Assembly: GCF_021654795.1 (NCBI RefSeq)
Contig: NZ_AP025344.1
Span: 248,001-312,000 of the forward strand
Reading direction: 5' to 3'
DNA length: 64,000 bases
From: Paenibacillus dendritiformis
GTDB lineage: Bacteria; Bacillota; Bacilli; Paenibacillales; Paenibacillaceae
A program made the translations under genes and the position numbers. Below the pieces are notes generated by a model that worked only from the letters and a program-made list of their open reading frames with translations, was not told the origin of the DNA and made no database searches. Shown here piece by piece: positions 40,042 through 48,994 of this stretch (position 1 is its first letter; each line of letters opens with the position of its first letter).

Positions 40042-40817
40042 ATGGACAGTAAGGAGCGATTTTCAAGCCGAGTCGACGCCTATGTGAAGTATCGGCCCAG
40101 CTATCCGCCGGAAGCGATCTCGTATTTGTATGACACGGTAGGTTTCGGTGCGGAGGATGAGATTGCCGATATCGGGGCGGGGACGGGAATCTTTTCGAAG
40201 CTGCTGCTGGCACGCGGGAGCAGCGTCATTGCCGTTGAACCGAATCAGGCGATGCGGGAAGCGGCTGTGCTAGACCTTGGCCATCATGCGCATTACCGCG
40301 CTGTATCCGGTTCCGCCGAAGCGACAGGGCTGCCGGACCGCTCCGTCAATCACATCGTCTGTGCGCAATCCTTCCATTGGTTCGATCGGGGCGCCGCGCG
40401 GTCGGAATTTAGCCGTATATTGAAGCCGGGCGGCAAGGCCGTGCTGATCTGGAACACTCGCTTGCTGAAGGGGACCCCGTTCCTGAGGAATATGAGCAGT
40501 TGCTGCTAGCATATGGTACGGATTATGAAAAGCTAAGGCATAAAAACATTTCATCGGACGCCCTCGCTTCCTTCTTCAAGCCAGGGGGGCTCCGGGTCGC
40601 CCGGTTTTCGATGCGCCAGCTGCTCAATCTGGAAGAGCTGGGCGGGCGGCTGCAGTCCTCATCCTATGCGCCGCAGGCCGGCCATCCCAACTTTGAGCCG
40701 ATGATGGCCGAATTAAAGAGCATATTTGCACGGAACGAACAGAATGGCGTCGTCTCCTTTGAATATGAGACTGAATTATATTGGGGAGAAGTGCAAGATG
40801 AAGTACAGCAGGCATAA
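40042..40817 (+). pseudogene. SAM-dependent methyltransferase, frameshifted
   Basis: From ATG 40042 (GGAGAGGAAATGG upstream) the product is a class I methyltransferase: FSSRVDAYVKYRPSYPPEAI, ADIGAGTGIFSKLLLARG (SAM motif), IVCAQSFHWFD. Near 40455-40460 (AACACTCGCTTG) the frame breaks and ends with SSCC at 40509. One base missing would restore LAEGDPVPEEYEQLLLAYG and the rest to 40817 (FKPGGLRVARFSM, YETELYWGEVQ). So a single frameshift separates two halves of one family (about 258 residues). Could be real decay or an assembly error. Confidence 0.8.
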
Positions 40818-40850
40818 GGAGCAAGCCGCATCGCATATGTTTTGCTAATG

Positions 40851-40878
40851 AGAGAGGGGAAAGCCCCTCTCTTTTTTA
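40851..40878 (+). terminator. Intrinsic terminator
   Basis: AGAGAGGGG pairs with CCCCTCTCT around a short loop, followed by TTTTTT. Isolates the methyltransferase locus from the tsu operon. Confidence 0.8.
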
Positions 40879-40899
40879 CAGCCTGGATGATCCTGTATA

Positions 40900-40927
40900 T
40901 TGACACATTCGGAAGATGTGATAAAAT
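40900..40927 (+). promoter_or_regulatory. SigA promoter of the tsuAB operon
   Basis: TTGACA (40900-40905), 16-base spacer, TAAAAT (40922-40927). Transcription would start near 40934, which argues for the downstream ATG 40993 as the tsuA start. Confidence 0.7.
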
Positions 40928-40992
40928 CAGTATTACTTATAAATCTCATTGAATTACTCGGTTTAAATCCGGGAGGAGGCATCATTGTACTC

Positions 40993-42060
40993 ATGTTGAT
41001 TACGGGATTGCTATGCGGGGCGCTGCTTGGGTTCGTCATGCAGCGTGGACGATTTTGCCTGACCGGCGGTTTCCGGGATATGTACCTGACGAAGGACAAC
41101 CGGATGTTCTACGCGCTGCTCATTGCCATCACGGTGCAGAGCATTGGCGTGTTTGCCCTTATCCAATTGGGCTTGGTCGAGTTTTCCGCCGGTTCGTTCC
41201 ATTGGCTGGCGACGATGGCCGGCTCGTTTTTGTTCGGTATCGGGATTATTTTGGCCGGGGGCTGTGCCACAGGGACGTGGTACCGGGCCGGGGAGGGGCT
41301 GATCGGAAGCTGGATCGCCCTGTTCGGATATATGGCGATGAGCGCGATCATGAAGTCGGGCGTCCTGCTGCCGGTCAATAACAGCCTAAAAGGCTACAAT
41401 GCGCCGACGAACTCCATTCCGGACACATTCGGTCTGTCGGTGTGGCCGTTTATCCTCATCCTGGCGCTGTTGACGCTATGGCTGGTCGTCAGGCAGCTGC
41501 GCAAGCCTGCCGTGGCGGTTCCGTCCTTGCCGGCGAAGCGCGCGGGGCTGAACCATATTTTGTTCGAGAAGCGATGGCATCCCTTCGTTACGGCGGTGCT
41601 CGTCGGCCTGATTGCGATTCTGGCCTGGCCGCTAAGCGAGGCGACGGGAAGAATGTCGGGTCTCGGCATTACGACCCCTTCCGCGAATTTGCTTCAATAT
41701 TTGGTGACGGGGGACAGCGGGAAATATGTGAATTGGGGCGTCTTCCTGGTGCTTGGCATCCTGGCCGGCTCCTTCCTCGCCGCGAAGGCGAGCCGTGAGT
41801 TCCGCTTCCGGGCGCCAGACGCCAAGACGGCGCTATCCAGCTTCGGCGGCGGTCTGCTGATGGGATTCGGAGCGAGCTGGGCCGGGGGCTGCTCGATCGG
41901 GAACGGCCTGGTCATGACCGCCATGATGACCTGGCAAGGGTGGATTTCGCTTCTCTTTATTTTATTGGGAACGTGGACCGCTTCTTACTTCGTCTATGTT
42001 CGCCCTCGTGCGAAGGCGCGCAAAAATCAGGCTGCAGCTTATCAGACAACGACGGCGTAA
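40993..42060 (+). CDS. tsuA: Thiosulfate (YeeE/YedE-type) transporter TsuA
   Basis: About 355 residues, ATG 40993 preceded by GGGAGGAGG; an earlier frame opening overlaps the promoter. Roughly nine membrane spans. The conserved cysteine motifs of YeeE/TsuA are present: QRGRFCLTGGFRDMY (near residue 20), ILAGGCATGTWYR (near 88) and WAGGCSIGNGLV (near 300), the Cys line that passes thiosulfate. The next gene is a TusA-like sulfurtransferase, as in known tsuA-tsuB pairs. Confidence 0.88.
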   Translation: MLITGLLCGALLGFVMQRGRFCLTGGFRDMYLTKDNRMFYALLIAITVQSIGVFALIQLGLVEFSAGSFHWLATMAGSFLFGIGIILAGGCATGTWYRAGEGLIGSWIALFGYMAMSAIMKSGVLLPVNNSLKGYNAPTNSIPDTFGLSVWPFILILALLTLWLVVRQLRKPAVAVPSLPAKRAGLNHILFEKRWHPFVTAVLVGLIAILAWPLSEATGRMSGLGITTPSANLLQYLVTGDSGKYVNWGVFLVLGILAGSFLAAKASREFRFRAPDAKTALSSFGGGLLMGFGASWAGGCSIGNGLVMTAMMTWQGWISLLFILLGTWTASYFVYVRPRAKARKNQAAAYQTTTA

Positions 42061-42087
42061 GCCGATAGCATAAGGAGGAGTAATGAT

Positions 42088-42312
42088 ATGGGAAAAAAAC
42101 TGTCCGTGCTCGGCATGGTATGTCCGTTTCCTTTGATTGAGGCCAAAGAAGCGATCGAGACGATAGGCAGCGGCGACGAGCTGGTCATCGAATTCGATTG
42201 CACTCAGGCAACCGAGAGCATTCCGCGCTGGGCTGCCGAGGCCGGCCACCGCGTCACCCGGTTCGAGCAGATCGATGATGCGTCCTGGACGATTACCGTG
42301 CAGAAGAAATAA
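42088..42312 (+). CDS. tsuB: TusA-like sulfurtransferase TsuB
   Basis: 74 residues, AAGGAGGAG upstream. The CPxP motif is GMVCPFPL with Cys12 as the sulfur carrier, followed by the usual two-layer fold (IEAKEAIETIGSGDELVIEF). In known pairs TsuB accepts or processes sulfur delivered by TsuA. Starts 27 bases after tsuA. Confidence 0.88.
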   Translation: MGKKLSVLGMVCPFPLIEAKEAIETIGSGDELVIEFDCTQATESIPRWAAEAGHRVTRFEQIDDASWTITVQKK

Positions 42313-42331
42313 GTGCATATCGTCTTACTTG

Positions 42332-42363
42332 AAGGGAATGCCTTTGCGGCATTTCCTTTTTTT
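42332..42363 (+). terminator. Intrinsic terminator of the tsuAB operon
   Basis: AAGGGAATGCC pairs with GGCATTTCCTT (one mismatch), loop TTTGC, T run. Confidence 0.8.
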
Positions 42364-42534
42364 GAGTGTTCCTTGCGGCGGCATGGCGTCCAGGCCGTTG
42401 GTCAGAAGAGCCGGGCTGAGCCGGGCGTACGCTTAGAGTACATGAAGTGCAATATGTTCTCCGAATAATCTATGTCGGTAATCTTTTGTCCATATTATAC
42501 TTATGTTAGAAAAGTTGAAGGAGATGAACATACG

Positions 42535-43509
42535 ATGTCAGCTATACGTATCGGTATTGTAGGTTACGGCAACCTTGGAAGAGGGGTCGAAAAGTCGATT
42601 CAGCAAAATCCGGATATGGAGCTTGTCGCTGTATTTACCCGCAGAGATCCGGGCTCGGTGCAAGCAAGCGTTCCGGTTGTATCGTTACAGGACGTAGAAT
42701 CCTATACAGACAAAGTCGATGTCATGATCTTGTGCGGCGGCTCGGCTACGGATCTTCCGGAGCAGGGGCCTGAATTGGCACGCTTGTTCCATACGGTGGA
42801 CAGCTTCGATACGCACGCGCGCATTCCGGAATACTTCGAAGCCGTTAACGGGGCGGCAGAAGCGTCGGGACATGTATCCGTCATCTCCACGGGATGGGAT
42901 CCGGGCTTGTTCTCCCTGAACCGCCTGCTGTTCGAATCCGTGCTGCCGCAAGGCGCGGAATATACCTTCTGGGGACGCGGCGTCAGCCAAGGCCATTCGG
43001 ATGCGATTCGCCGCGTCGAAGGCGTCAAAAACGGCGTACAGTACACCATTCCTTCCGAGGAAGCGGTAGCTGCCGTCCGCAGCGGAGAGCAGCCGCAGCT
43101 GTCGACGCGCGACAAACATTTGCGCGAATGCTTCGTCGTGGCCGAGGAAGGCGCGGACAAGGCCCGCATCGAAGCGGAAATCAAAAACATGCCGAACTAC
43201 TTCTCCGACTATGAGACGATAGTGAACTTCATCAGCGATGAAGAGCTGAAGGCGAATCACTCGGCCATGCCCCACGGCGGCTATGTGCTCCGCAGCGGCG
43301 TGACAGGGGAGGGCACGACGCAATTGATGGAATTCAGTCTGAAGCTGGGAAGCAATCCGGAGTTCACGGCGAGCGTGCTCGTCGCCTATGCGAGGGCGGT
43401 ACACAAGCTGGCGGCACGCGGAGAAGCCGGCGCACGCACCGTATTCGACATTCCGTTCGGCCTTCTGTCGCCGAAATCGCCTGAACAGCTTCGCAAGGAA
43501 ATGCTGTAA
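42535..43509 (+). CDS. ddh: meso-diaminopimelate D-dehydrogenase
   Basis: 324 residues from ATG 42535 (AAGGAGATGAACATACG upstream). NADP-binding IRIGIVGYGNLGRGVEKSI at the start, then VAVFTRRDP, DVMILCGGSATDLPEQGP, VDSFDTHARIPEYF, VISTGWDPGLFSLNRLLFE, FWGRGVSQGHSDAIRRV, all typical of Ddh. It makes meso-DAP directly from tetrahydrodipicolinate and ammonia with NADPH, the short lysine/DAP route known in some Bacillaceae and Paenibacillaceae. Its own transcript; no lysine neighbours here. Confidence 0.93.
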   Translation: MSAIRIGIVGYGNLGRGVEKSIQQNPDMELVAVFTRRDPGSVQASVPVVSLQDVESYTDKVDVMILCGGSATDLPEQGPELARLFHTVDSFDTHARIPEYFEAVNGAAEASGHVSVISTGWDPGLFSLNRLLFESVLPQGAEYTFWGRGVSQGHSDAIRRVEGVKNGVQYTIPSEEAVAAVRSGEQPQLSTRDKHLRECFVVAEEGADKARIEAEIKNMPNYFSDYETIVNFISDEELKANHSAMPHGGYVLRSGVTGEGTTQLMEFSLKLGSNPEFTASVLVAYARAVHKLAARGEAGARTVFDIPFGLLSPKSPEQLRKEML

Positions 43510-43536
43510 AATCGGCGCCATCCTCAATGGACATCA

Positions 43537-43566
43537 ACGCAAGCCCGCTGCGGCTTGCGTTTTTTG
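43537..43566 (+). terminator. Intrinsic terminator of ddh
   Basis: ACGCAAGCC pairs with GGCTTGCGT (43552-43560), loop CGCTGC, followed by TTTTTT. Confidence 0.88.
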
Positions 43567-43961
43567 TCGTCTCGGGGTTGCGTCCCTTCCGCGCCCTTTT
43601 GATCAATCTCCCAACGGCTCAGGGCCCCTTCCGCTTCCTGTCATTGCCGCCTCTTTCCTTATGGAATTGAATTTGTGCGCTTGCCGCACATCCCGTGTTC
43701 CCCTGGGCAGGCGCTGCAGGCCGCAGCGGCTCGCCGCCTCTGAGTCGATGGGATAACGATCAAAAGATGCGGAAGACCTGACAGAACGGGATAGAGGGGA
43801 AAAAGGACTCTGTCCGCCTGACTTGTTACCTGACAGATTGGGATAGCGAAGCGGAGGCCGGGCAACCTCACAGAAGGGAAAACCAGTTATAAGGCGCAAA
43901 AAGAAAAACGCCCGTCTCCTGCCCCAAAAAGGCCGGAGAAAGGCGCCTCCCACTTTGCGGT
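43567..43961. other. Intergenic region without a supported gene
   Basis: About 395 bases. Two copies of a CCTGACAGA..GGGATAG word (about 43777 and 43831) and a related CCTCACAGAAGGG (about 43865) are seen. Near 43893-43951 the minus strand shows GCGCC..CTCC pairing with GGAG..GGGCG before TTTTTC, likely the msrA terminator. Frames here have no start sites or families that I can support. Confidence 0.5.
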
Positions 43962-44540
43962 TTACTTCTCCCAATGCTTCTCCAGAAAATCGTCGCGGCC
44001 GGATTGGGCTCGGTCGGCCGCGTAATGCTCAGGCTCTTTGCGGTAGTAGTCCTGGTGATAGTCCTCGGCCGGATAGAAAGGGCCGGCATCGCGAATGGGC
44101 GTGACGATAGGCCGATCGAACCGGCCGCTTGCCGCCAACTCCGTCCGAGAAGCTTCGGCCAGGCGGCGCTGCTCTTCGTTATGAACGAAGATAGCGGTCG
44201 TATACGATTCGCCCCGATCCTGGAATTGACCGCCGTCATCGGTCGGATCGATCTGCGCCCAATACAGCTCGAGCAGCTGGCTGTACGGAATGATCGCCGG
44301 ATCGAATGTGATCTGGACGGCCTCGAGATGTCCCGTCGTCTGGGATTTAACCTGCTCATAGGTTGGATGCGGAATATGGCCGCCGGTATAGCCGGATACG
44401 ACGGCATGCACGCCATCCCATTGATCGAAGGGCTTCACCATGCACCAGAAGCAGCCGCCGGCGAAGGTGGCCAGTTGGAGCCCGTCCTGGCGCGGCGTCC
44501 CCTGTTGGCATGCAGAGGCGTCTGAAACGTATGTTGGCAT
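43962..44540 (-). CDS. msrA: Peptide-methionine (S)-S-oxide reductase
   Basis: 192 residues; AAGGGGAATCGAG lies before the ATG. The MsrA motif GGCFWC is at about residues 28-33, Cys30 being the catalytic residue, with later [15 protein letters not shown] and [12 protein letters not shown], then EDYHQDYY. It repairs oxidised methionine. Stand-alone form without a fused MsrB. Good match in length to the family. Confidence 0.93.
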   Translation of the reverse strand: MPTYVSDASACQQGTPRQDGLQLATFAGGCFWCMVKPFDQWDGVHAVVSGYTGGHIPHPTYEQVKSQTTGHLEAVQITFDPAIIPYSQLLELYWAQIDPTDDGGQFQDRGESYTTAIFVHNEEQRRLAEASRTELAASGRFDRPIVTPIRDAGPFYPAEDYHQDYYRKEPEHYAADRAQSGRDDFLEKHWEK

Positions 44541-44644
44541 CTCGATTCCCCTTTTTCACAGAGTAGCAGATAGTTGATCTGTTCACAGTGTAACCCGAAG
44601 CGGACAGGCTGCCAAGGGGGGATGAGGGGGAACGCGGCTCCCCG

Positions 44645-45661
44645 TCAATATTCCAGATGCTCCTTGTCGTCGATTCGCTTGCGAAAGACATAGTAGCTCC
44701 AAATCTGATACCCCAGTACGAACGGAAGAATCGTAAGGGAGACATACGTCATCACCTGCAGCGAATACGCCCCGGAAGCGGCATTGAATACGGTGAGATG
44801 ATAATCGGGACTGATCGAGCTGATCATCACCCGCGGGAACAAGCCGATGAACACGCTGGTCATGGACAAAATAATGACCGCCCCCGTCATGACGAAGGCC
44901 CAGCCGTCCCGCTGCCGCTTGATGAACCGTCCAGCCATGACGAGCGCCGCCCCGGCCAGAAGCGGGAGGGCGATCCATTGCGGTCCATGGACGGTATAAA
45001 TGTCGGTGCTGACATAGGTCATGACCGCGAACAAGAGCAGGAAGGCGGCGATGGCAGGCCCCAGGTCGCGCGCCGTCTTGCGCGCCCGGTCCCGCAGTTC
45101 GCCGGTGGTCCGCAGCGTAAGGAAGACGAGGCCGTGAAGAATGCACGCCAGTACGGCCGCGACCCCTCCGGCAAGCGCGTAGCCGTTCAGCAGGTCGAAC
45201 AGGCTGCCCAGCATTTCCTTGCCGCCATCGATCGGAACGCCGCGAATCAGGTTGGCGAATACGACGCCGAGCAGGAAGGGCGGAAGCAGGCTGCCGATGA
45301 GGATCGCGGCGTCCCATGCCCTTTTCCATGCGCCATGGTCCAGCTTGCCCCGAAATTCGAAGGCCACGCCGCGGGCGATCAACGCGAGCAGCAGCACCAC
45401 GAACGGGATATAGAAGCCGCTGAACAATGTGGCGTACCAGTCCGGAAAAGCGGCGAACATGGCGCCGCCGGCCGTAATCAGCCATACTTCGTTCGCATCC
45501 CAGTACGGACCGATCGTATTGATGAGAATGCGGCGCTCCCGGTCGGTCCGGCCGAGGAACCGCGCCGTGATGCCGACGCCGAAATCAAAGCCTTCCAGGA
45601 AGAAGAAACCGACAAACAGCACGGCTACGAGAATAAACCAAAATTCATTTAGCGATAGCAT
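44645..45661 (-). CDS. cydB: Cytochrome bd ubiquinol oxidase subunit II
   Basis: 338 residues from ATG 45661 (GGAGGATGCAC upstream), overlapping cydA by 17 bases. Eight or so membrane spans; WFILVAVLFVGFFFLEGFDFGVG near the start and the NTIGPYWDANEVWLI segment are CydB signatures. Partner of CydA in the terminal oxidase used at low oxygen. No cydCD genes follow in the window. Confidence 0.93.
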   Translation of the reverse strand: MLSLNEFWFILVAVLFVGFFFLEGFDFGVGITARFLGRTDRERRILINTIGPYWDANEVWLITAGGAMFAAFPDWYATLFSGFYIPFVVLLLALIARGVAFEFRGKLDHGAWKRAWDAAILIGSLLPPFLLGVVFANLIRGVPIDGGKEMLGSLFDLLNGYALAGGVAAVLACILHGLVFLTLRTTGELRDRARKTARDLGPAIAAFLLLFAVMTYVSTDIYTVHGPQWIALPLLAGAALVMAGRFIKRQRDGWAFVMTGAVIILSMTSVFIGLFPRVMISSISPDYHLTVFNAASGAYSLQVMTYVSLTILPFVLGYQIWSYYVFRKRIDDKEHLEY

Positions 45662-47048
45662 GTGCATCCTCCTTGCCAAACGGATCGTAGGTGCGGGACG
45701 GCTCGTCCGGCTTAGCGTCCCCGTCCTGGCGAATAACCTTCACGAACAGACACGCGTCGATAACGGCCAGGATCGCGTAGATGGTGGTAAACGCAATCAG
45801 CGAGAACAGAAGCTCGCCCGCGGTTACGGTAGGCGAGATCGCGTCCTCGGTGCGCATGACGCCGAAGACGACCCACGGCTGGCGCCCCATCTCCGCCATG
45901 AGCCATCCGGTTGAATTGGCCAGGAACGGGAAGGCGATCGCGCCGACCATCAGCTTCAAGAACCAGGGCCGCTGCTCCAGCTTGCGTCTGCGGGCCAGCA
46001 TAAAGCCATAGATGGCGATCAGACACATCAGGCCCCCGGCGAAGACCATCGTGCGGAAACTCCAGAAGGTCATTTTGACCGAAGGAATGTAATTCCCGGG
46101 TCCGTATTTTTCCTCGTACTCCGCCTGGATCTGGTTCATTCCCTCCACGCTGCCGCTCAGCTTGCTGTGCGCCAGAATGCTCAGCATATACGGGACTTGC
46201 AGCTTGGATGTCGTGTCCTGGTTCTCCGTATCGATGCGGGCGAACAGCGTGAACGGGGCCGGATCCTCGCTGGTGTCCCATAACGCTTCCGCGGCGGCCA
46301 TCTTCATCGGCTGCGACTTGATCAGATGCTGGGCTTGCTCATGGCCGATGAAGGCGATGAGTAGGGCCGAGACGAGGGCGACTGTAATGGAGACGCGGAA
46401 TGAGATCCGGAACATCTCGGGTTTGTGCCGCTTCAGCAGCTTCCATGCGCTGACGCCGGCCATGAAGAACGCGCCGGTCGCGAGGGCGGCGAATAACGTA
46501 TGCGGAAATTGCAGCCACAGCTGCGGATTGCGGATGATCGCCCAGAAATCGCTCATCTCCGCTCTTCCGTTTTGGAACACGTATCCGACCGGGGCATGCA
46601 TGAAGGCGTTGGCCGTCAATATCCAGAAGGCCGACAGCATCGTGCCGATCGAGACGAGCCAGATGCATGCCAGATGGACGCGCTTCGACAAGCGATCCCA
46701 GCCGAACACCCATAAGCCGATAAACGTAGACTCCATAAAAAAAGCGAGCAGGCCCTCGATCGCCAGCGAAGGGCCGAACACGTCGCCGACGAAGCGGGAA
46801 TAATTGGACCAGTTCATCCCGAACTGAAACTCCTGCAGAATGCCGGTGACGACACCGACCGCGAAATTGATCAGAAATAATTTGCTCCAAAACTGGGCGG
46901 ACTGCTTATAAATGTCTCTGCCTGTTCGGACGTAGAACGTCTCCAACAGGGCGATTAGGAATGCCAGGCCAATCGTCATCGGGACGAAAATGTAGTGGAA
47001 TAGCGTCGTCGAAGCGAATTGGATGCGTGCAAGAATGACCTGATCCAT
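45645..47048 (-). CDS. cydA: Cytochrome bd ubiquinol oxidase subunit I
   Basis: 467 residues from ATG 47048 (AAAGGAGG upstream). His18 (STTLFHYIF) is the heme b595/d-side ligand position, the LWLQFPHTLFAALATGAFF region holds the next His, and MGRQPWVVFGVMRTEDA is the GRQPW quinol-site block with the Met ligand near. The Q-loop is short, typical for Firmicutes compared with E. coli. Overlaps cydB. A Rex-type operator lies 60 bases upstream. Confidence 0.94.
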   Translation of the reverse strand: MDQVILARIQFASTTLFHYIFVPMTIGLAFLIALLETFYVRTGRDIYKQSAQFWSKLFLINFAVGVVTGILQEFQFGMNWSNYSRFVGDVFGPSLAIEGLLAFFMESTFIGLWVFGWDRLSKRVHLACIWLVSIGTMLSAFWILTANAFMHAPVGYVFQNGRAEMSDFWAIIRNPQLWLQFPHTLFAALATGAFFMAGVSAWKLLKRHKPEMFRISFRVSITVALVSALLIAFIGHEQAQHLIKSQPMKMAAAEALWDTSEDPAPFTLFARIDTENQDTTSKLQVPYMLSILAHSKLSGSVEGMNQIQAEYEEKYGPGNYIPSVKMTFWSFRTMVFAGGLMCLIAIYGFMLARRRKLEQRPWFLKLMVGAIAFPFLANSTGWLMAEMGRQPWVVFGVMRTEDAISPTVTAGELLFSLIAFTTIYAILAVIDACLFVKVIRQDGDAKPDEPSRTYDPFGKEDAHAIAK

Positions 47049-47107
47049 AACGGCCTCCTTTAGCTGATTCATGTTCTGGTTGAAAATGGCCTGCCGGGCG
47101 CCCTATT

Positions 47108-47125
47108 TTGTGAATGGCTTCACGT
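47108..47125 (-). promoter_or_regulatory. Rex operator upstream of cydAB
   Basis: TTGTGAATGGCTTCACGT fits the Rex box TTGTGAA-N4-TTCACAA except for the last two bases. Rex senses NADH/NAD and represses cyd genes in Bacillus and Staphylococcus. Position upstream of cydA supports the same control. Confidence 0.7.
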
Positions 47126-47334
47126 AAAAGACGGCACGTGATGCGCTGTCCGTGGAGGGCGGGCGATGGCCAGGCGATCGCTTATGCATGATCATAGTCC
47201 AGACGGCGCTGCGTGTCGCCATCCACTTTTACCGGGCCAACTCATCCATGTTCAACACACTGCCACATAGTTGACAATGTTTCGATGAAATCGGTCTGTG
47301 CCGGGGAAATAAACATAATGCTATACTTATATTG

Positions 47335-47350
47335 TGTGATAAAAATCACA
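47335..47350. promoter_or_regulatory. FNR/CRP-like palindrome before the MocR gene
   Basis: TGTGATAAAAATCACA is a perfect TGTGA-N6-TCACA palindrome, the Fnr/Crp type. It lies just downstream of a TATACT box (47322-47327) and 29 bases before the MocR gene start. Given the adjacent cyd genes, redox or oxygen control through Fnr is plausible. Confidence 0.55.
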
Positions 47351-47378
47351 TACAAAGGTCAACAAGAGGTGGATGGGG

Positions 47379-48818
47379 ATGTGGCAACCGGATCGTTCGA
47401 GCAAGCAGCCGTTATATCAGCAGATTGCCGCATATATAGAACGGAGAATCATCTATGGGGAATTCCCGCCGGGAAGCCTTCTCCCTTCAGAGCGCAAATT
47501 GGCCGGGCAAATCAACGTCAATCGCAGCACCGTCGTGCAGGCCTATGAGGAATTGCGCGCCTCCGGAATGATTGAGAGCATGGTCGGGAGCGGAACGCGG
47601 GTAAGCAAATCACGTTGGGGCGCCGCTCCGAAGCAAACGCCGGATTGGCTACAATATGTGGATGATGGGGCGGCCATGCAGCCGCGCCAATCTTACATGC
47701 AGCTGATTCGCAACCAACTGGATTCGGGACGTCCGCTCATCGACTTCGCCAGCGGCGAGCTGTCCCCGGATTTGTCGCCCAGTGAGGCCATCCGCCTGCT
47801 GCTGAGCGAGCATGCGCTGCATGAAGACCTGGGATATGACCATCCTCAGGGCTATGTTCCGCTGCGGCAGGAGCTGGCCTCGTATTTGAAGCAGTACCGC
47901 GGCATTCGGGCCACGGAAGCCTCGATACTGGTCACTTCGGGATCGCATCAGTCGCTTTATCTGATTACGAAGCGTCTGTTAAGCCCGGGCGATGCCGTGG
48001 CGATCGAAGACCCGTCTTATTACTATTCGCTCCCGATGTTCCATACGGCAGGCCTGCGGTTATTCCGCCTGCCCGTAGATGAGAAGGGCGTCTGTCCCGA
48101 AGGGATCCTGTCGCTGCACCGGGAGCATCAGATACGCATGATATTTGTGAACCCGAATTATCATAATCCGACCGGCCGCTTGCTGGATCCGTCGCGCCGG
48201 GAACGGCTGCTCGAGATTTGCGGGCGTCTGGGCATTCCCATTGTCGAAGACGATCCGTTCAGCTTGACCTCATTCACGGGCAATCCGCCGCCTTCGCTCA
48301 AATCAAGCGATTCCGGCAGCACCGTGCTGTACATCGGATCGCTCTCCAAAATCGTCGCTTCGGGTTTGCGCATCGGCTGGATGGTCGCTCCCCAATCCGT
48401 GGTGAGCCGGCTGACGGACGAGAAGCAGCAGATGGATTTCGGCCTAAGCGTCCTGCCGCAGCGCATTGCGGCGGAATTGCTGTCTTCGGCCCATTTTGAA
48501 GGGCATCTGGTCCGTCTGCGGAGAGAGCTGTCGCACAAGCGGAACCTGCTGCTTGACGCTCTTCAGCGGGAGCTGCCGGGCAAGCTGTCCTATACGCTGC
48601 CGCAAGGCGGGTTGCATCTGTGGTGCCGGATGAGACAGCCTGTCGACGATGGCAGACTGCTGGAGGAGAGTCTGCGGCGGGGCGTCGCCTTCGTTCCGGG
48701 AAGCGTCTACGGATCGGAGCGGGGCTATGTCCGGTTCACGTTCGCGCGTCCGCAGACCGGCGAGATCGGCCCCGGCATCGCGTTATTCGCGGAAGCGCTG
48801 CGTGCGGCAGGAGGATAA
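47379..48818 (+). CDS. MocR/GabR-type regulator (GntR helix-turn-helix plus aminotransferase fold)
   Basis: 479 residues; ATG 47379 is six bases after GAGGTGG. N-terminal winged helix of GntR type: PLYQQIAAYIERRIIYGEFP, LPSERKLAGQINVNRSTVVQAYEEL. From about residue 100 a class I aminotransferase-like domain: VTSGSHQSLYLITKRLLSPGD, the IVEDDPFSLTSF segment, and the PLP lysine in YIGSLSKIVASGLRIGW. Such regulators control pyridoxal or amino-acid genes. Target genes cannot be told from the context; the opposite neighbour is cydAB. Confidence 0.9.
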   Translation: MWQPDRSSKQPLYQQIAAYIERRIIYGEFPPGSLLPSERKLAGQINVNRSTVVQAYEELRASGMIESMVGSGTRVSKSRWGAAPKQTPDWLQYVDDGAAMQPRQSYMQLIRNQLDSGRPLIDFASGELSPDLSPSEAIRLLLSEHALHEDLGYDHPQGYVPLRQELASYLKQYRGIRATEASILVTSGSHQSLYLITKRLLSPGDAVAIEDPSYYYSLPMFHTAGLRLFRLPVDEKGVCPEGILSLHREHQIRMIFVNPNYHNPTGRLLDPSRRERLLEICGRLGIPIVEDDPFSLTSFTGNPPPSLKSSDSGSTVLYIGSLSKIVASGLRIGWMVAPQSVVSRLTDEKQQMDFGLSVLPQRIAAELLSSAHFEGHLVRLRRELSHKRNLLLDALQRELPGKLSYTLPQGGLHLWCRMRQPVDDGRLLEESLRRGVAFVPGSVYGSERGYVRFTFARPQTGEIGPGIALFAEALRAAGG

Positions 48819-48827
48819 GATGAGGAT

Positions 48828-48864
48828 AAGCTTATGATTTCAAGCGAGATCATAGGCTTTTTTT
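48828..48864 (+). terminator. Intrinsic terminator of the MocR gene
   Basis: AAGCTTATGAT pairs with ATCATAGGCTT (one mismatch), followed by T7. Confidence 0.8.
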
Positions 48865-48936
48865 GTGCGCTTCGGATGGAAAAGGCGGCCGGCATGGGCC
48901 CCTGGGGCCTTCGTGTCGGCCCGCCCGCAACCGACA

Positions 48937-48977
48937 AAAGAGCGTGCTCGTCCGGCCGGGCCGGGAGCACGCTCTTC
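48937..48977 (-). terminator. Intrinsic terminator of the M42 peptidase gene
   Basis: Read on the minus strand, GAGCGTGCTC and GAGCACGCTC form a ten-pair stem followed by TTTTGT. Confidence 0.75.
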
Positions 48978-48994
48978 TATCGTCGGCGCCAACG

